Origin: Hennigella sp049177155
GTDB taxonomy: Bacteria; Bacillota_I; Bacilli_A; Mycoplasmatales; Mycoplasmoidaceae
DNA length: 64,000 nucleotides
Reading direction: 5' to 3'
Assembly: GCA_049177155.1 (NCBI GenBank)
Contig: CP185407.1
Location: forward strand, 496,001 to 560,000
Part shown: positions 52,047 to 63,352 of the stretch, one piece after another
How the letters are laid out: every line of letters starts with the position of its first letter
Numbering within the stretch: position 1 is the first letter of the stretch
Made by a program: the position numbers and the translations under genes
Notes under the pieces: generated by a model
Databases searched by the model: none
What the model was told of the DNA's origin: nothing
What the model saw: the letters and a program-made list of their open reading frames with translations, nothing else

Positions 52047-53089
52047 TAGTATTTCTCCCCATTTAGTTTGTAAACTATATGAAATGTCTTTTCATAATCT
52101 TGACAAGCTTGTTCTAATAGTTTTTCACGATTAGATATATCTGCTTCAGTTCTAGCAGGTTCTAGCTTATCAGCTAGAAATAATGCTTTGGCAATCTTGT
52201 TTTGACTATTAACATCTTTAAAGATAACATGATTTTCTATTGCATCTAAAACTTGTTCATCTTTGACACCAAATTCTTGCTTAGCTAATCTTGCGCCAGC
52301 TAATCCGTGTGCACAGTGATAAGTTGGAAACTTATCAAGTTCATCGTTAGATACTATTGCTCTTAATTGTTGATCATCTAATCTCTTAGCAATATCATGT
52401 AATAATGCAGCAGTTTGACATTTTAAAACATCATCATCACTAAAAGAATTAGCCATAGCTATCTTAGTTATGGTATCTAATACTCTAAGAGTATGTTCAT
52501 ATCTTCTTTGTGACATATAGTCCTTAATCTTGGCTTGAGTATATAAACCGTTTTCTCTTATATATTCAAAATTCTTGTCACCCACATCTTTAGGATCAAG
52601 ATTTTTTCTTATGTCTGAACTAGAACATTTAACTTCTGCATCGGGTAAAATGATATGTTTATCATTTATTCTCTTAATGTGTTTATCTCCACGTTTATAG
52701 CACACAATAGTGCAAACACTATTAATAATGTCATAGTTGTTTCAAGTTGTTATTAATTCATATTGGTCTTGACCAACTAAGAAAAATAATTCTGAACCAA
52801 CATTATGTTCATAAATGTCTTTAACAATATCACATGTGTATATTAAATTATTTTTATTTGGGTAAATGTTGTACTTAATATGTTCAATCATTAAGTTGTT
52901 AACCATATTTACTCTAAAAGAGTAAGGGATAAGTTCGCCAGCATGTTTTCATGGCGAAATCTTATCTACACAAATAATAGTTTCATCTGGTTTAATAAAT
53001 TCTATTGCTTTTTGCAATATATGTAGGTGTCCCACATGAGGAGGGTTAAAAGCACCACCAAAGATTAGAATTTTTTTAGAGTCAGTCAT
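52046..53089 (-). CDS. nadD: Nicotinate-nucleotide adenylyltransferase fused to YqeK HD hydrolase
   Basis: A 347-residue two-domain protein. The N-terminal part has GGAFNPPHVGHL and the nucleotidyltransferase core of NadD, which makes deamido-NAD. From about residue 193 an HD domain of the YqeK type follows: RYEHTLRVLD, LLHDIAKR and NHVIF. YqeK proteins hydrolyse Ap4A in Firmicutes. The fusion is known in mycoplasmas. TATAAT ends 11 bases before the ATG, and the same bases form the stop of yqeG. It pairs functionally with the nicotinate phosphoribosyltransferase at 58056. Confidence 0.9.
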
Positions 53090-53100
53090 AAATATATATT

Positions 53101-53106
53101 ATTATA
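53101..53106 (-). promoter_or_regulatory. -10 box of nadD overlapping the yqeG stop codon
   Basis: TATAAT whose TAA (53104-53102) is also the stop codon of yqeG, 11 bases before the nadD ATG. Confidence 0.45.
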
Positions 53107-53683
53107 AGAGTTTCGTATCGTTCTCAAAACTTTTAGTGCCCACTAATAAGTTGCTTCTTTCAAGACGTGAATAAATTTTCTTATCAAGGAAATTTATGAA
53201 TTGACTTGACTTATTCTTTTCTTGTTCTACCAAAGGTAAAACAAGAATAGATTTACAGCCTAGTCTATTAGCTGCCAAGATATCAATAATAAATTGATCG
53301 CCCATTAAAAGAGTTTGTTCGGGTTTTATTTTCAAACGCTTTAATAACTTTTTAATTTTAGTTATTCTTGGTTTCATAGCAAAAGATACAAACCCATCTG
53401 GGTTAATGTATTTACAGAATCTAACTACTCTAGACTTTCTATTGTTAGAAACAATATAGAATTTGATTCCTAATGCTTTAACATCATTAACAAACTTTAC
53501 TGCTGACTTAGTTGGTCTAAAAGTAAAGTGAGGTGCTAAAGTATTATCTAAATCACATATAAATAGTTTGATCTTGTTAACCTTTAACAAGAAAGGGTCC
53601 AAGTCTGTTATGCTTTTGATAAACATACTTGGCCGAAAATAATTTAATATGCTAAATCTGTCTTTTCTTGTTTTCTTACTCAT
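53102..53683 (-). CDS. YqeG-type HAD phosphatase
   Basis: A 193-residue HAD IIIA phosphatase. Motif I is CDLDNTLAPH, motif II IVSNN and motif III LLMGDQFIIDILAANRLG. This matches YqeG of Firmicutes, which is usually next to yqeH or nadD. I use ATG 53683 (MSKKTRKDRF). The 19-codon upstream extension would be part of the parC overlap. It overlaps parC by 8 bases and is followed 12 bases later by nadD. Confidence 0.85.
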   Translation of the reverse strand: MSKKTRKDRFSILNYFRPSMFIKSITDLDPFLLKVNKIKLFICDLDNTLAPHFTFRPTKSAVKFVNDVKALGIKFYIVSNNRKSRVVRFCKYINPDGFVSFAMKPRITKIKKLLKRLKIKPEQTLLMGDQFIIDILAANRLGCKSILVLPLVEQEKNKSSQFINFLDKKIYSRLERSNLLVGTKSFENDTKLL

Positions 53684-56099
53684 TAGCTTTGTCACTATCT
53701 TTAATGTTGCTAATTCAAATATTAGCATCAGCAATTTCATTGCCTACAGCATTGACGCGTTGATCATATGCAAGGTAGTTTAAACTACCTACTGTAATAT
53801 ATTCCTTTTCACCAGTAACATCAACTTTCACTAAAGTTGTATTAGTAGATAATGGAATAATTTTTAAAACATTAAATGAATTGTTATTAGCTATAAAGCT
53901 GTTTACAGCTTTACCAATGTTAGTTCTATTACCAACTGGTACTTGAGCAATATCAATACGTTTAATTTGACTGTTTGTTACCACAGCTATTTGGTTAATA
54001 CCATCAACTACTAAGAATGCTGATGCTATAGCATCACCATCTTTTAATCCCATAGCCTTAACACCTTTTGCTGATTTACTAACAAATGGGATTTGATCAA
54101 TAGAATAACTATTGATATATCCACGTTTAGAACAGATAATAATACGTTGTTGTTCATTATCAATAGGGAAAACTGATACAACTTTGTCTCCCATATCTAG
54201 TTTTGCATAATTTATGCAACTTGTTCGTTTAGTAATGACTTCTGATAATTCACAACGTTTAATTAAACCAGCTTGGGTAACAACAATAATTTGTTGTTTA
54301 TTGACTGCAAGTTTATAATCAGCATTAATTGCTGCTACTACTCTAGCATCTGCTGCAGCAGTAATTAAGTTATTAATATGAGTTCCAACTTCTTTAAACT
54401 TACATTCTGGTACTTTGTTGTTTGCAACAACAGCACAGTCACCATTTTCTAAGAATAACAAAGATCTGTCTCTTAGGTTGGCAACATATTCATTAATGAT
54501 AATATCATTACCTTTAGTAAAGTTATCTTTTGGATCGTTAGCTAGCAATATTCTATTGCTAAAGGCTTTCATGTATCCACCAGCTGTGAAAGCAAAGATT
54601 CTGTTCTTGTCTTGAATTAAATCTAATTCATCAATAACAACTTTAGCTTCTTCATAAGAAAGTTTAGATAAACGTTCTTGTGGATAAAGTTTCTTGAATT
54701 CTCTTAGTTTTGTTTTTAAAAACAAAAGTCTTGCATCTTTATTAGCAACTAAGTTTTCTAAAGTTGCTATTGACATATTTAATTCATCTAGTTCTTTCTT
54801 TAGTGCTTCCACATCAGTATTAGTTAAACGGTATAAACGTAAATTAACTATTGCTTCTGCTTGTGCTTGGCTAAAGCCAAATCTAGTTGTTAAACCATTA
54901 ACTGCTTCAGATTTATCTTTAGCTTTTCTAATTGCTGATACAACATCATCAATAATTAAAATAGCTTTGATTAAACCTTGAACTATTTCTCTTCTAGCTT
55001 TTGATTTATCTAAATCAAATTGACTAGTTTTTAAAATAATTGTTTCAGCATGATCAATGAATGCTTGTAAGAAAGTAAAGATATCTAATAGAACAGGTTT
55101 TCTATCTTTGATAGCAATCATATTAAAGTTGTAGCTTGTTTGCAACTTTGTGTTCTTATATAGATAGCTCTTGATGAAATCAAAGTTAGCATGTGTTTTA
55201 GTTTCTAAAACAACGTAAACACCATTAGCATCTGATTCATCTCTAACCTCAGTAATTTGCAAAGCTTCCATTTTTTCTTTAGCTAAATCAATTTGCTTGA
55301 TGATTTCAGATTTGTTTGTTTCAAAAGGAATAGAAGTAATAACAATTTGTTTATTACTTAACTTCTTCATTTCTCCAGCTACAAGGATCTTACCTTTACC
55401 TGTCTTATAAGCTTGAGTTACACCTTCTAGGTTAGAAATAACTCCACCTGTTGGAAAGTCAGGGGCAGGCATTAAATTAGTAATTCTGTCGATACGACAG
55501 TTAGGGAAATCTATCTTAGCAATGATTGCATTAACTACTTCAGTAGGATTGAATGGTGGAATGTTTGTTGCATAACCAGCAGCAATACCACTAGATCCAT
55601 TAATTAATAAGTTTGGATATAAAGTAGGAAGAACTGTAGGTTCTTGTTCTGAACCATCAAAGTTAGGAATGAATGGAACTGTGTTCTTTTTAATTCCTTC
55701 AGCCATCATTTCACCAAATGCTGATAAACGGCATTCAGTATAACGCATAGCAGCAGGACCATCACCGTCGATAGAACCTTTGTTACCATGCATGTCTAAT
55801 AGACATATATTGTTCTTTCATTCTTGACTTAAACGAACCATAGCTTCATAAATGGAGCTATCACCATGTGGGTGGTACTTACCAATAACTTCACCAACAG
55901 TTCTAGCTGACTTCTTGTGCGGCAAGTTATGAAGCAAATTTAAATCGTTCATTGCATAGATGATTCTACGTTGAACGGGTTTTAACCCGTCTCTAACATC
56001 TGGTAATGCACGATCTTGAATGATATACTTGGCATATTGGCCAAAGCTATCACTCATAATGTTTTCTATAGGAATATTTTTATTGTTTTCACTTGCCAT
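53676..56099 (-). CDS. parC: DNA topoisomerase IV subunit A
   Basis: An 807-residue ParC, the DNA-breaking subunit. The catalytic Tyr is in AAMRYTECRLS. The quinolone-resistance region reads KYHPHGDSSIYEAMVRLSQEW; the Ser-Ser-Ile pair and the pairing with parE point to ParC, not GyrA. The C-terminal beta-pinwheel is present. It begins three bases after parE. Confidence 0.93.
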
Positions 56100-56102
56100 A
56101 AT

Positions 56103-58004
56103 CTATTCCTCTAAATCAAATGAAACGTTTTCATCGATTCATGTCTTTCTTAAAGAAGCATTATCACCCATTAGGGTTGAGATTCTTCTTTCAGCTAAAG
56201 CTGCATCTTCAATCGTTACCTTGATCATCTTACGATTTTCTTTAGCCATAGTTGTTTCTTTAAGTTGGTCAGCATTCATTTCACCAAGACCTTTGTAACG
56301 TTGAATTTCAAAGTTCTTATATTCTTTCTTAAGATCTTCTAATTCTTGTTCATTTCAAGCATAAGCAAACTCTTTAGAGTTTCTCTTGGTGATTTTGTAT
56401 AAAGGAGCTAAAGCAATGTAAACATGTCCATTTTCAATTAACTTTCTCATGAAACGGTAGAAGAAAGTTAATAATAAAATACGGATGTGAGCTCCGTCGA
56501 CGTCAGCATCTGTCATAATTACCACTTTGTGGTACTTAAGAGCATCTTCATTGTAATCATCAGTAATTCCAGCACCTAAAGCAAGAATGATTGTTGAGAT
56601 TTCTTCATTGTTTAATAAATCAGAAAGTTTTGCTTTTTCAACGTTAAGAATCTTTCCACGAAGTGGCAAGATTGCTTGATGTTTCTTATCTCTTGCTAAT
56701 TTAGCTGAACCACCAGCTGAATCACCTTCAACTAAGAAGATTTCATTAAGCTTTGCTTCTTTAGATTGAGCAGGAACAAGTTTTCCTGAAAGGAAAGTTG
56801 CTTTATTTTCTTTGTTTTTAAGTTTCTTAACATCTTCACGTGCTTTTCTAGCAGCAACTCTAGCGTCTCTTGCTAGCAAGGCTTTGTTAATAATCTTAGT
56901 TGCATAAGCTTTGTTTTCTTCTAATCAGAAACCAAATTGTTCACTAAAGACTTGCTTTACAGCAGCATAAGCTTCTTGTGTAAATAATTTATTTTTAGTT
57001 TGACCTTCATAAGCAACTAAAGATTCAGGAACTAAAACTGTGACTAAGGCTGTTAAGCCTTCACGTACGTCTGAACCTTCAAAGTTCTTATCTTTTTCTT
57101 TTAGTAAACCATTCTTTCTAGAATAAACATTGATGGTTTCAGTTAAAGCGGTTTTGAAAGCTGTTTCGTGGCTTCCACCTTCTTTAGTTTTAACTGAGTT
57201 AGCAAAGCTAATGATTGTTTCTGATGAATCATTAACATATTGTAAAGCTATGTCAACAGAAATCTTATTGCTTTCACCTTTAAAACTGGCGGTCTTATGA
57301 ATTGGCGTTTTAGTTTCGTTGATGTAATCAACGTATTCAACAATACCATTATTTGCTACAAATTCATCTTCAGTACCATTGATTTCATCTTTAAAGATTA
57401 CCTTTAAACCTTTAAATAAGTAAGTAGCTTCTCTTACCCGTTCTTTAATAATAGAAGGTTTAAATTCTATAGATTTAAAAATAGTATCATCTGGTTTGAA
57501 ATGTACTTTCGTACCAGTTTGGTTAGTATTACCAATCTCTTTTAGTGGTTGATCAATCTTGCCACCATTAATATATTTAGCTTCTCAGATCTTTCTAGAT
57601 CTGTAAACAGTAACATTACATCATCTACTTAAGGCATTTACTACAGATGAACCAACACCATGTAGACCACCAGCTGAGTGGTATGCAGAATCATCAAATT
57701 TACCACCAGCATGTAGAGTAGTGAAAACAGTATCTACTGTACTTAATCCAGTAGTGCTATTTATTCCAGTGGGAATACCACGACCATTATCTTGGATAGA
57801 TACTGATCCATCTTTCTTTAAAATAATAGTGATTAAGTCAGCATTACCAGCTAATACTTCATCAACTGAGTTATCAAAGATTTCCCAAACAAGATGGTGT
57901 AAACCATATGTATCAGTAGAACCGATGTACATTCCTGGTCTTTTTCTAACAGGTTCAAGGCCCTCAAGGACCTTAATATTTTCATCAGTATAACTTTTAA
58001 TCAT
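56103..58004 (-). CDS. parE: DNA topoisomerase IV subunit B
   Basis: A 633-residue ParE ATPase subunit with the GHKL motifs FDNSVDE, DNGRGIP and GGLHGVGSSVVNALS, and the Toprim motifs EGDSAGGSAK and TDADVDGAHI. The enzyme decatenates daughter chromosomes. TATAAT lies 8 bases before the ATG within a 29-base palindrome shared with the divergent pncB. It is followed by parC and yqeG. Confidence 0.95.
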
Positions 58005-58009
58005 ATAGG

Positions 58010-58038
58010 TTAATTATAATTTAAGAAATTATAATTAA
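58010..58038. promoter_or_regulatory. Palindromic divergent promoter between parE and pncB
   Basis: TTAATTATAATTT, spacer AAG, AAATTATAATTAA: perfect 13-base arms. Each arm holds TATAAT. The minus-strand copy (58018-58013) lies 8 bases before parE. A second plus-strand TATAAT at 58043-58048 lies 7 bases before pncB. Confidence 0.6.
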
Positions 58039-58055
58039 ATAATATAATTAGTCAA

Positions 58056-59096
58056 ATGAAAAAAGTACACGAAATGAATAAGATATTGCACGCACATTAC
58101 ACTGCGTTATATCTAACTAAAACTAAAAAAGTTTTAGAAACAAATAAAGTGAAAAATATCTCAATTATGAGATTTACTCACTTTCATAAAGAACCTACAT
58201 ATGTTTGTGGTATCGAACATTGTGTTCAATTTTTACAAAAAGTACAAGGTGTCTTTAAAGTTTACGGAGTAAAAGATGGTGATTTAGTACCTGCTGGTAA
58301 ACCTATTTTGGTTATTGAAGGTGATTATTCTAAAATCGCAGAATATGAATCAGTAATTGATGGAATTTTAGCTAGAGAATCATCAGTTTGTAACCACACA
58401 AAAAGAATCTTAAAATATATCAAACCTAGTCAACTTATCTGCATGGCAGATAGAGCTGATTTATATTTAGCCCAACCTTATGATGGTTATGCTGCTTGAA
58501 TTGGTGGTATGAGAACCTTTACAACTAAAGGTCATGTTGAATTAATCCCTAATATGTCAGGAGTAAAAGTAGTGGGAACTATGCCACATGCTTTGATCCA
58601 ACAATTTAACGGAAATTTAAACAAAGCTCTATGAGCTTATCATAAAACTTTTCCTAACGAAAAGTTGTCAGCTTTAATTGATTATCATGATGATGTTGTT
58701 GGTGATATCAAGAAAATTGATAAACAACTTCGTCCACTATTAACATCTATTCGAATTGATACATCAATTCGTATGTGTGATAAATCACTACCAAACAAAA
58801 AAGAAAACTATGGTGTTTGTAAACAATTAGTTATAAACGCCAGAAAAGCTTTAGATGCTAATGACATGAAACATGTCAACATCATTGTTTCTAGTGGTTT
58901 CACTTGTAAGAAAATCAAAGAATTTGTTAAAGCTAAAGTTCCAGCAGACTTCTATGGTGTTGGTGCATCACTACTTAAAGTTAATGTAAACATTACCGGT
59001 GACCTAGTATATTTAAACAATAGACCTGAAGCAAAAACTGGTCGTGAAGTTAAAATTGACCACAAAGATCTAAATAAATTAAATATATATATTTAA
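58056..59096 (+). CDS. pncB: Nicotinate phosphoribosyltransferase
   Basis: A 346-residue type II phosphoribosyltransferase of the nicotinate branch, in the shorter mycoplasma form. Visible parts are FHKEPTYVCGIEHCVQFL, the phosphate loop near VIDGILARESSVCNHTKR, MADRADLYLAQPYDGYAA, the HDDV metal region and the IIVSSGF...FYGVGASL phosphate-binding ending. It would make nicotinate mononucleotide for NadD. NadD is encoded nearby on the other strand. Confidence 0.82.
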
Positions 59097-59146
59097 TATA
59101 AAAATAAATTTTAAAATACGCTCATGTCTATATATAAAGTAAATAT

Positions 59147-60121
59147 ATGGCAAACGAAGAATTTAAAACAACGGTAATTTCATATAACGCCAATGAGCAA
59201 CAACCAGTTGTACAACAAGAAGAAAAACCAAATATTCAGAATATTTTGTTTAATGTTACAACTAAAGTTCCTCATGTTAATGAAACATTACCAACAGTTA
59301 AAATTGATACTACTAAAGCAACTACTAAGATCAATTTAACTCCGTTACAAAAACTAAATAAGAATGCTAGTTCATTCCCAAAGTTCTATATTAAAGAATA
59401 TAAACGTTCATGAAACTTAGTAATAATGTGATTAGTAATCACAGCTATTTGTTTAGCTTTAGAAACATGAGCGTTGATCTCAATCTTTACAACATCAGTT
59501 AATAACTGAGTTGCTTTAACATTAATTCCTGGAATTACATTCTGTATTGCCTTCTTAATCATTTATGTTAATAACTGAATCAATTTTAAAAACGAAGCGA
59601 GAGCAGTAGACTTTAGTCAAGGTAAAATCCCTACTATTAATGTAATGAAGCTTTATAAGCGTCTAAAAACAGCTCACATTAATGTTAACTGATTCTGTGG
59701 TTTAACATATGCTGCTGGTGGTTTAGCTATTCTTATAACTTATTTAGTTGGTTGAGGAATTGCTGGTTTTAAACCAGAAGCATGAGGTGTTTTAGATCCA
59801 AGCTATCCACCTTTTGTTAATTCTTGTGGTGCAGCTTTATTAATAAGTGTTATTGTTTGCTGCATAGCAGTAGGTGCTGCATTCTTCCTGCACGTTATAT
59901 TATTAGTAACTAACTATACACGTGCTGCTAAGATAGACAATTACTACTCAGTACAAATTGTTAGTGATGAAGAATTAAGAGCTATCAAGAAAAGAAAAAA
60001 CAAGAGAGATATGATTATCTTCCTTGCTGTGGTAATGATTATTGTTCTAATTGGAATGATGATTTACAAAATCATTAAATCTAAAAAAGTTAACAATAAC
60101 GTCACAATTAATAACGTTTAA
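59147..60121 (+). CDS. Mycoplasma membrane protein, MSC_0882-like
   Basis: A 324-residue protein. The first 85 residues are polar and Thr/Gln-rich, probably disordered and cytosolic. Then come about five hydrophobic segments, with a conserved-looking EARAVDFSQGKIP between helices 2 and 3, and a KIDNYYSVQIVSDEELRAIKKRKNKRDMIIF stretch before the last helix. This resembles the uncharacterised MSC_0882 family of mycoplasmas, as I recall it. It has a probable TATAAA 8 bases before its start. Its end overlaps the convergent rpe by 14 bases and no terminator is visible. Confidence 0.6.
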
Positions 60122-60764
60122 TATTATTAAACTCTTGAAGATATTGACCCATGTGGTCAATATTTTTAAAGAACCAACTACCTGTTACAAATCAATCGAT
60201 TTGAGAGTAAAGTTTTTTAATGTAATCAATATTGATGCCACCATCAATTTGAATAATCAATTTAGGATTGATACTTTTAGCTTTATTTGCTTTAGCAACA
60301 TTGTCCATTGCTTTATCAACAAACCCTTGTCCTGCTCATCCTGGTTCTACAGACATAACTAGAATAATGTCGCAGAACTTTAATAATTCTTGATAAGAAT
60401 CAAGATCAGTATTTGGTTTAACAGATATACCAGCCAAGAAACCTAAACTATGAATCTTATCAATTAATTGCTTAGCTTTATCAATGTCTTGTGTTTCTAC
60501 ATGAAATGTAATAGAGTTTAACTTAAAGTTTTTATACTTTTCAATTCAAGCATCTGCATCTTGAACCATTAAATGAACATTTGCTTTCAATCCAATTTGT
60601 TCAATATCTGTTAGATATTCAGTATTAAAACTTGTTGGTGGAACAAATTTACCGTCCATAACATCATAATGAACATAAGGTATTCCCAATTGTTTAATTT
60701 GTTTTAATTGGTCAACAGCTTTATCTTTATTAATACTTAATAATGATGGTTCAATTAGTTTCAT
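60108..60764 (-). CDS. rpe: Ribulose-phosphate 3-epimerase
   Basis: A 218-residue TIM-barrel epimerase of the pentose phosphate pathway. It has IEPSLLSINKD, VHYDVMDGKFVP, HLMV, VMSVEPGWAGQGF and IDGGIN, with the metal ligands His and Asp in place. The start is ATG 60764; an upstream in-frame codon at 60797 lies inside the preceding gene. It follows the AsnA-like gene by one base. Its 3' end overlaps the convergent gene. Confidence 0.94.
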
Positions 60765-60765
60765 A

Positions 60766-61767
60766 CTAGAAGATCTCAATTTTCTCAGATTCAACAAAAT
60801 CCATAAATTCTTTTGGCCATACAGATTTAACTACTTCAGCTAAATGAATTTTATCTAGGAAATAAAATAAGAGATTAGAGTAGTTAATAACTACTGAGAT
60901 ATTTGTTGGGTGTTCACCTTCAAAGATAGCATGATCATATAAATCATTAGTTATTTCTAATGGGTTAGTATTATTTAATTGTTGTCTTGATGTTTTAACA
61001 TCAGGACGTTTACAAACTGTAATTAATTCAATAGGTTGATTGTTTGTTTCATCATAAACATATAAACCACATGATAATTCTGTATCTTGAGCTGTTGGAA
61101 TAAATGGAGCAATACTTTTTCCTGATTTTAATTTCTTAATATTGTGTTTAACAATAACGCATCTATTTTCTGAACAGAAGTGATTAAATGCTTCTTCAAG
61201 ACGAAGCGATGGATGAGAGCTTTCAATCTTTTGCGCATCTGCTACAGCCAAACTATCTAAATTAGTTTTCTTATCATCTACTTTGTAGATCTTTTTTAGT
61301 TTATTTACAAAAGTAATGTTGCTTATTGCTTGGAATAATTCTTTAATCAAAGAAACGAAGTAATCAATATTTAAGTTAACAGGTCTAGACAATTCTAAAT
61401 TAATGTTTCAGTTTATAACTGAATCTAAATTAGTTTGAGTAGCGTCACGTTTAATGAATGGAGCAAAACATATTAGGTTCTCAGTTTTAAACATTTTACT
61501 TGCAAGCATTAAGTAATTGTCTTGAGCAGCATTTAATGAAAAGATTGAATTGTTGGCCTTGTTATCACAACTAATAATTCGATCACCATTTAAATAAGCA
61601 ATTGGCGATCTTTGGTTGTCAACAATAAAAGCAGGATCAATATAAATACATTTATATTTGTTTTGCAAATAACTAAATAACTCTTGTTTAAAAATTGCAG
61701 AGTATTCAATTGTTTCTTTTAAGTTAATCTTTGGTTGGTATGCAAAAGGAAATTTAAAACGTTTCAT
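60766..61767 (-). CDS. AsnA-like protein (asparagine synthetase A homologue) without active-site motifs
   Basis: A 333-residue protein; E. coli AsnA has 330. The C-terminal ...HLAEVVKSVWP aligns with HIGQVQAGVWP of AsnA without gaps. There the motif-3 Arg299 is Asn298, and the Gly-rich loop GGGIGQSR is gone. The N-terminal region (IYIDPAFIVDNQ, DNKANNSIFSLNAAQDNYLML) matches the AsnA layout but not its acidic sites. The GHRHDVRAPDYDDW block of AsnA is missing. It is probably an inactive or repurposed class-II-synthetase-fold protein, encoded between lysS (3 bases upstream) and rpe (1 base downstream). Confidence 0.6.
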
Positions 61768-61770
61768 TAA

Positions 61771-63249
61771 TTATTTTGCATCCTTCATATGAGGGAATAG
61801 TAATACATCTCTAATAGATTCTTTCCCTGTTAATAACATAACTAATCTATCAACACCAATACCTACACCACCTGTTGGAGCTAGTCCATATTCCAATGCA
61901 TCAATGTATTCCATATCAACTTCGTTGGCTTCAGTATTTCCTAATTCTCTTTCTTTGATTTGAGCTTCAAATCTATTTAGTTGATCAATTGGATCGTTTA
62001 ATTCACTAAAGGCATTAGCAAATTCTTTTTGACAAATGAATAATTCAAATCGCCTTACCATTCTAGGATCCTTTGGATCTTTCTTAGCTAATGGTGAAAT
62101 GTCAATTGGGTGTTCTGTAATGAATACAGGTTGAACACAATGTTCTTCACAATATTTTTCAAAGAACATAGAAATAACATGACCTCTAGTTAGTTGGTGA
62201 GGTAATAATTCTATTCCATCTTTTTTAGCAAGTTCAACTGCTTCTTTGTCAGTCTTAACTTTGTTAAAGTCAATCTTTGCATATTTGTTAACCATATCAA
62301 TCATTGATACTCTAGCAAATGGTTTAGATAAATCAATTTCATTACCTTTGAATGTTAATTTAGTTTTGTTGATTTTCTTTGCAACAAATCTAATAACATT
62401 TTCAGTTAAGTCCATCATGTCTTCTAGATTAGCATAAGCTTGATAAGCTTCTATAGAAGTAAATTCAGGGTTATGCATTGGATCCATACCTTCATTTCTG
62501 AAGATTCTTCCCATTTCATATACCTTTTCAAAACCACCAACAATTAATTTCTTAAGTGGTAATTCAGTAGCAATTCTTAAGTAGTAATTTCTATCAAGAG
62601 TGTTGTGGTGTGTAATGAATGGTCTAGCAGCAGCTCCACCTAATTTAGGTGAAAGGATTGGAGTTTCAACTTCTAAGAAGTCTTGACTATTCATGTATTC
62701 TCTGATGTATTGAATAATCTTTGTTCTTGCAACAAAAGTATTTAAACTATCTCTGTTTGTTAATAAGTCAAGATATCTTTTTCTAGCTCTTATTTCTTCA
62801 TCAGCTAATCCATGGAATTTTTCAGGTAATGGAATTAATGATTTGGCAAGAATAACAAAATCAGTAACTTTAATAGTTACTTGTCCTGTCATAGTCTTCA
62901 TTGGTGTGCCTTCAATACCAATGATGTCACCTAGATCTAGAATTTGTTTAAACATTTGGAACTTATCTGGATCAAAAGTTTTCTTGTTAATGTAAAATTG
63001 TAATTCCCCAGAAAAATCAGAAATAACACCAAACGTTTGTCTGATTGCCATTACTCTTCCTGCAACTTTAATCTTGTCAGAATTACTTTGTAATTCTTCA
63101 TGACTAAACTTATCATATGCTTTAATAAAACTTGCACATGAGTGTGTTCTTTCAAATTTTTCAATAGCATATGGGTTTTTACCCATATCAATTAGTTTTT
63201 GTAATTTAGCTCTTCTAGATAATTCTTGATCATTAAATTTACGTTCCAT
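61771..63249 (-). CDS. lysS: Lysyl-tRNA synthetase, class II
   Basis: A 492-residue class II LysRS with an N-terminal OB-fold anticodon domain (VAGRVMAIRQTFGVISDFSG). Motif 2 is FRNEGMDPMHNPEFTSIEAYQAYA and motif 3 is GVGIGVDRLVML. A TATAAT with a short leader and an AGGTA lie upstream. It is the first gene of lysS-asnA-like-rpe. Confidence 0.97.
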   Translation of the reverse strand: MERKFNDQELSRRAKLQKLIDMGKNPYAIEKFERTHSCASFIKAYDKFSHEELQSNSDKIKVAGRVMAIRQTFGVISDFSGELQFYINKKTFDPDKFQMFKQILDLGDIIGIEGTPMKTMTGQVTIKVTDFVILAKSLIPLPEKFHGLADEEIRARKRYLDLLTNRDSLNTFVARTKIIQYIREYMNSQDFLEVETPILSPKLGGAAARPFITHHNTLDRNYYLRIATELPLKKLIVGGFEKVYEMGRIFRNEGMDPMHNPEFTSIEAYQAYANLEDMMDLTENVIRFVAKKINKTKLTFKGNEIDLSKPFARVSMIDMVNKYAKIDFNKVKTDKEAVELAKKDGIELLPHQLTRGHVISMFFEKYCEEHCVQPVFITEHPIDISPLAKKDPKDPRMVRRFELFICQKEFANAFSELNDPIDQLNRFEAQIKERELGNTEANEVDMEYIDALEYGLAPTGGVGIGVDRLVMLLTGKESIRDVLLFPHMKDAK

Positions 63250-63277
63250 AGCGTACCTACATAAAATAATTATATAT

Positions 63278-63302
63278 AAAAAAGAGGTTATACCTCTTTT
63301 TT
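63278..63302 (-). terminator. Terminator after the DJ-1 gene
   Basis: AAAAAAGAGGT, loop TAT, ACCTCTTTTTT: a perfect 11-base stem with A/T runs. A second perfect stem (AACTGCTT, GTGA, AAGCAGTT at 63313-63332) lies just upstream on the minus strand without its own U run, so the two may act together. Confidence 0.75.
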
Positions 63303-63352
63303 ATAGAGACTAAACTGCTTGTGAAAGCAGTTATAAAATTTTTGGCTTCAAA

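Noticed and set aside
63313..63332. Stand-alone terminator AACTGCTT-GTGA-AAGCAGTT
   Set aside because: No U run follows it on the minus strand; the neighbouring hairpin at 63278-63302 is the better terminator.
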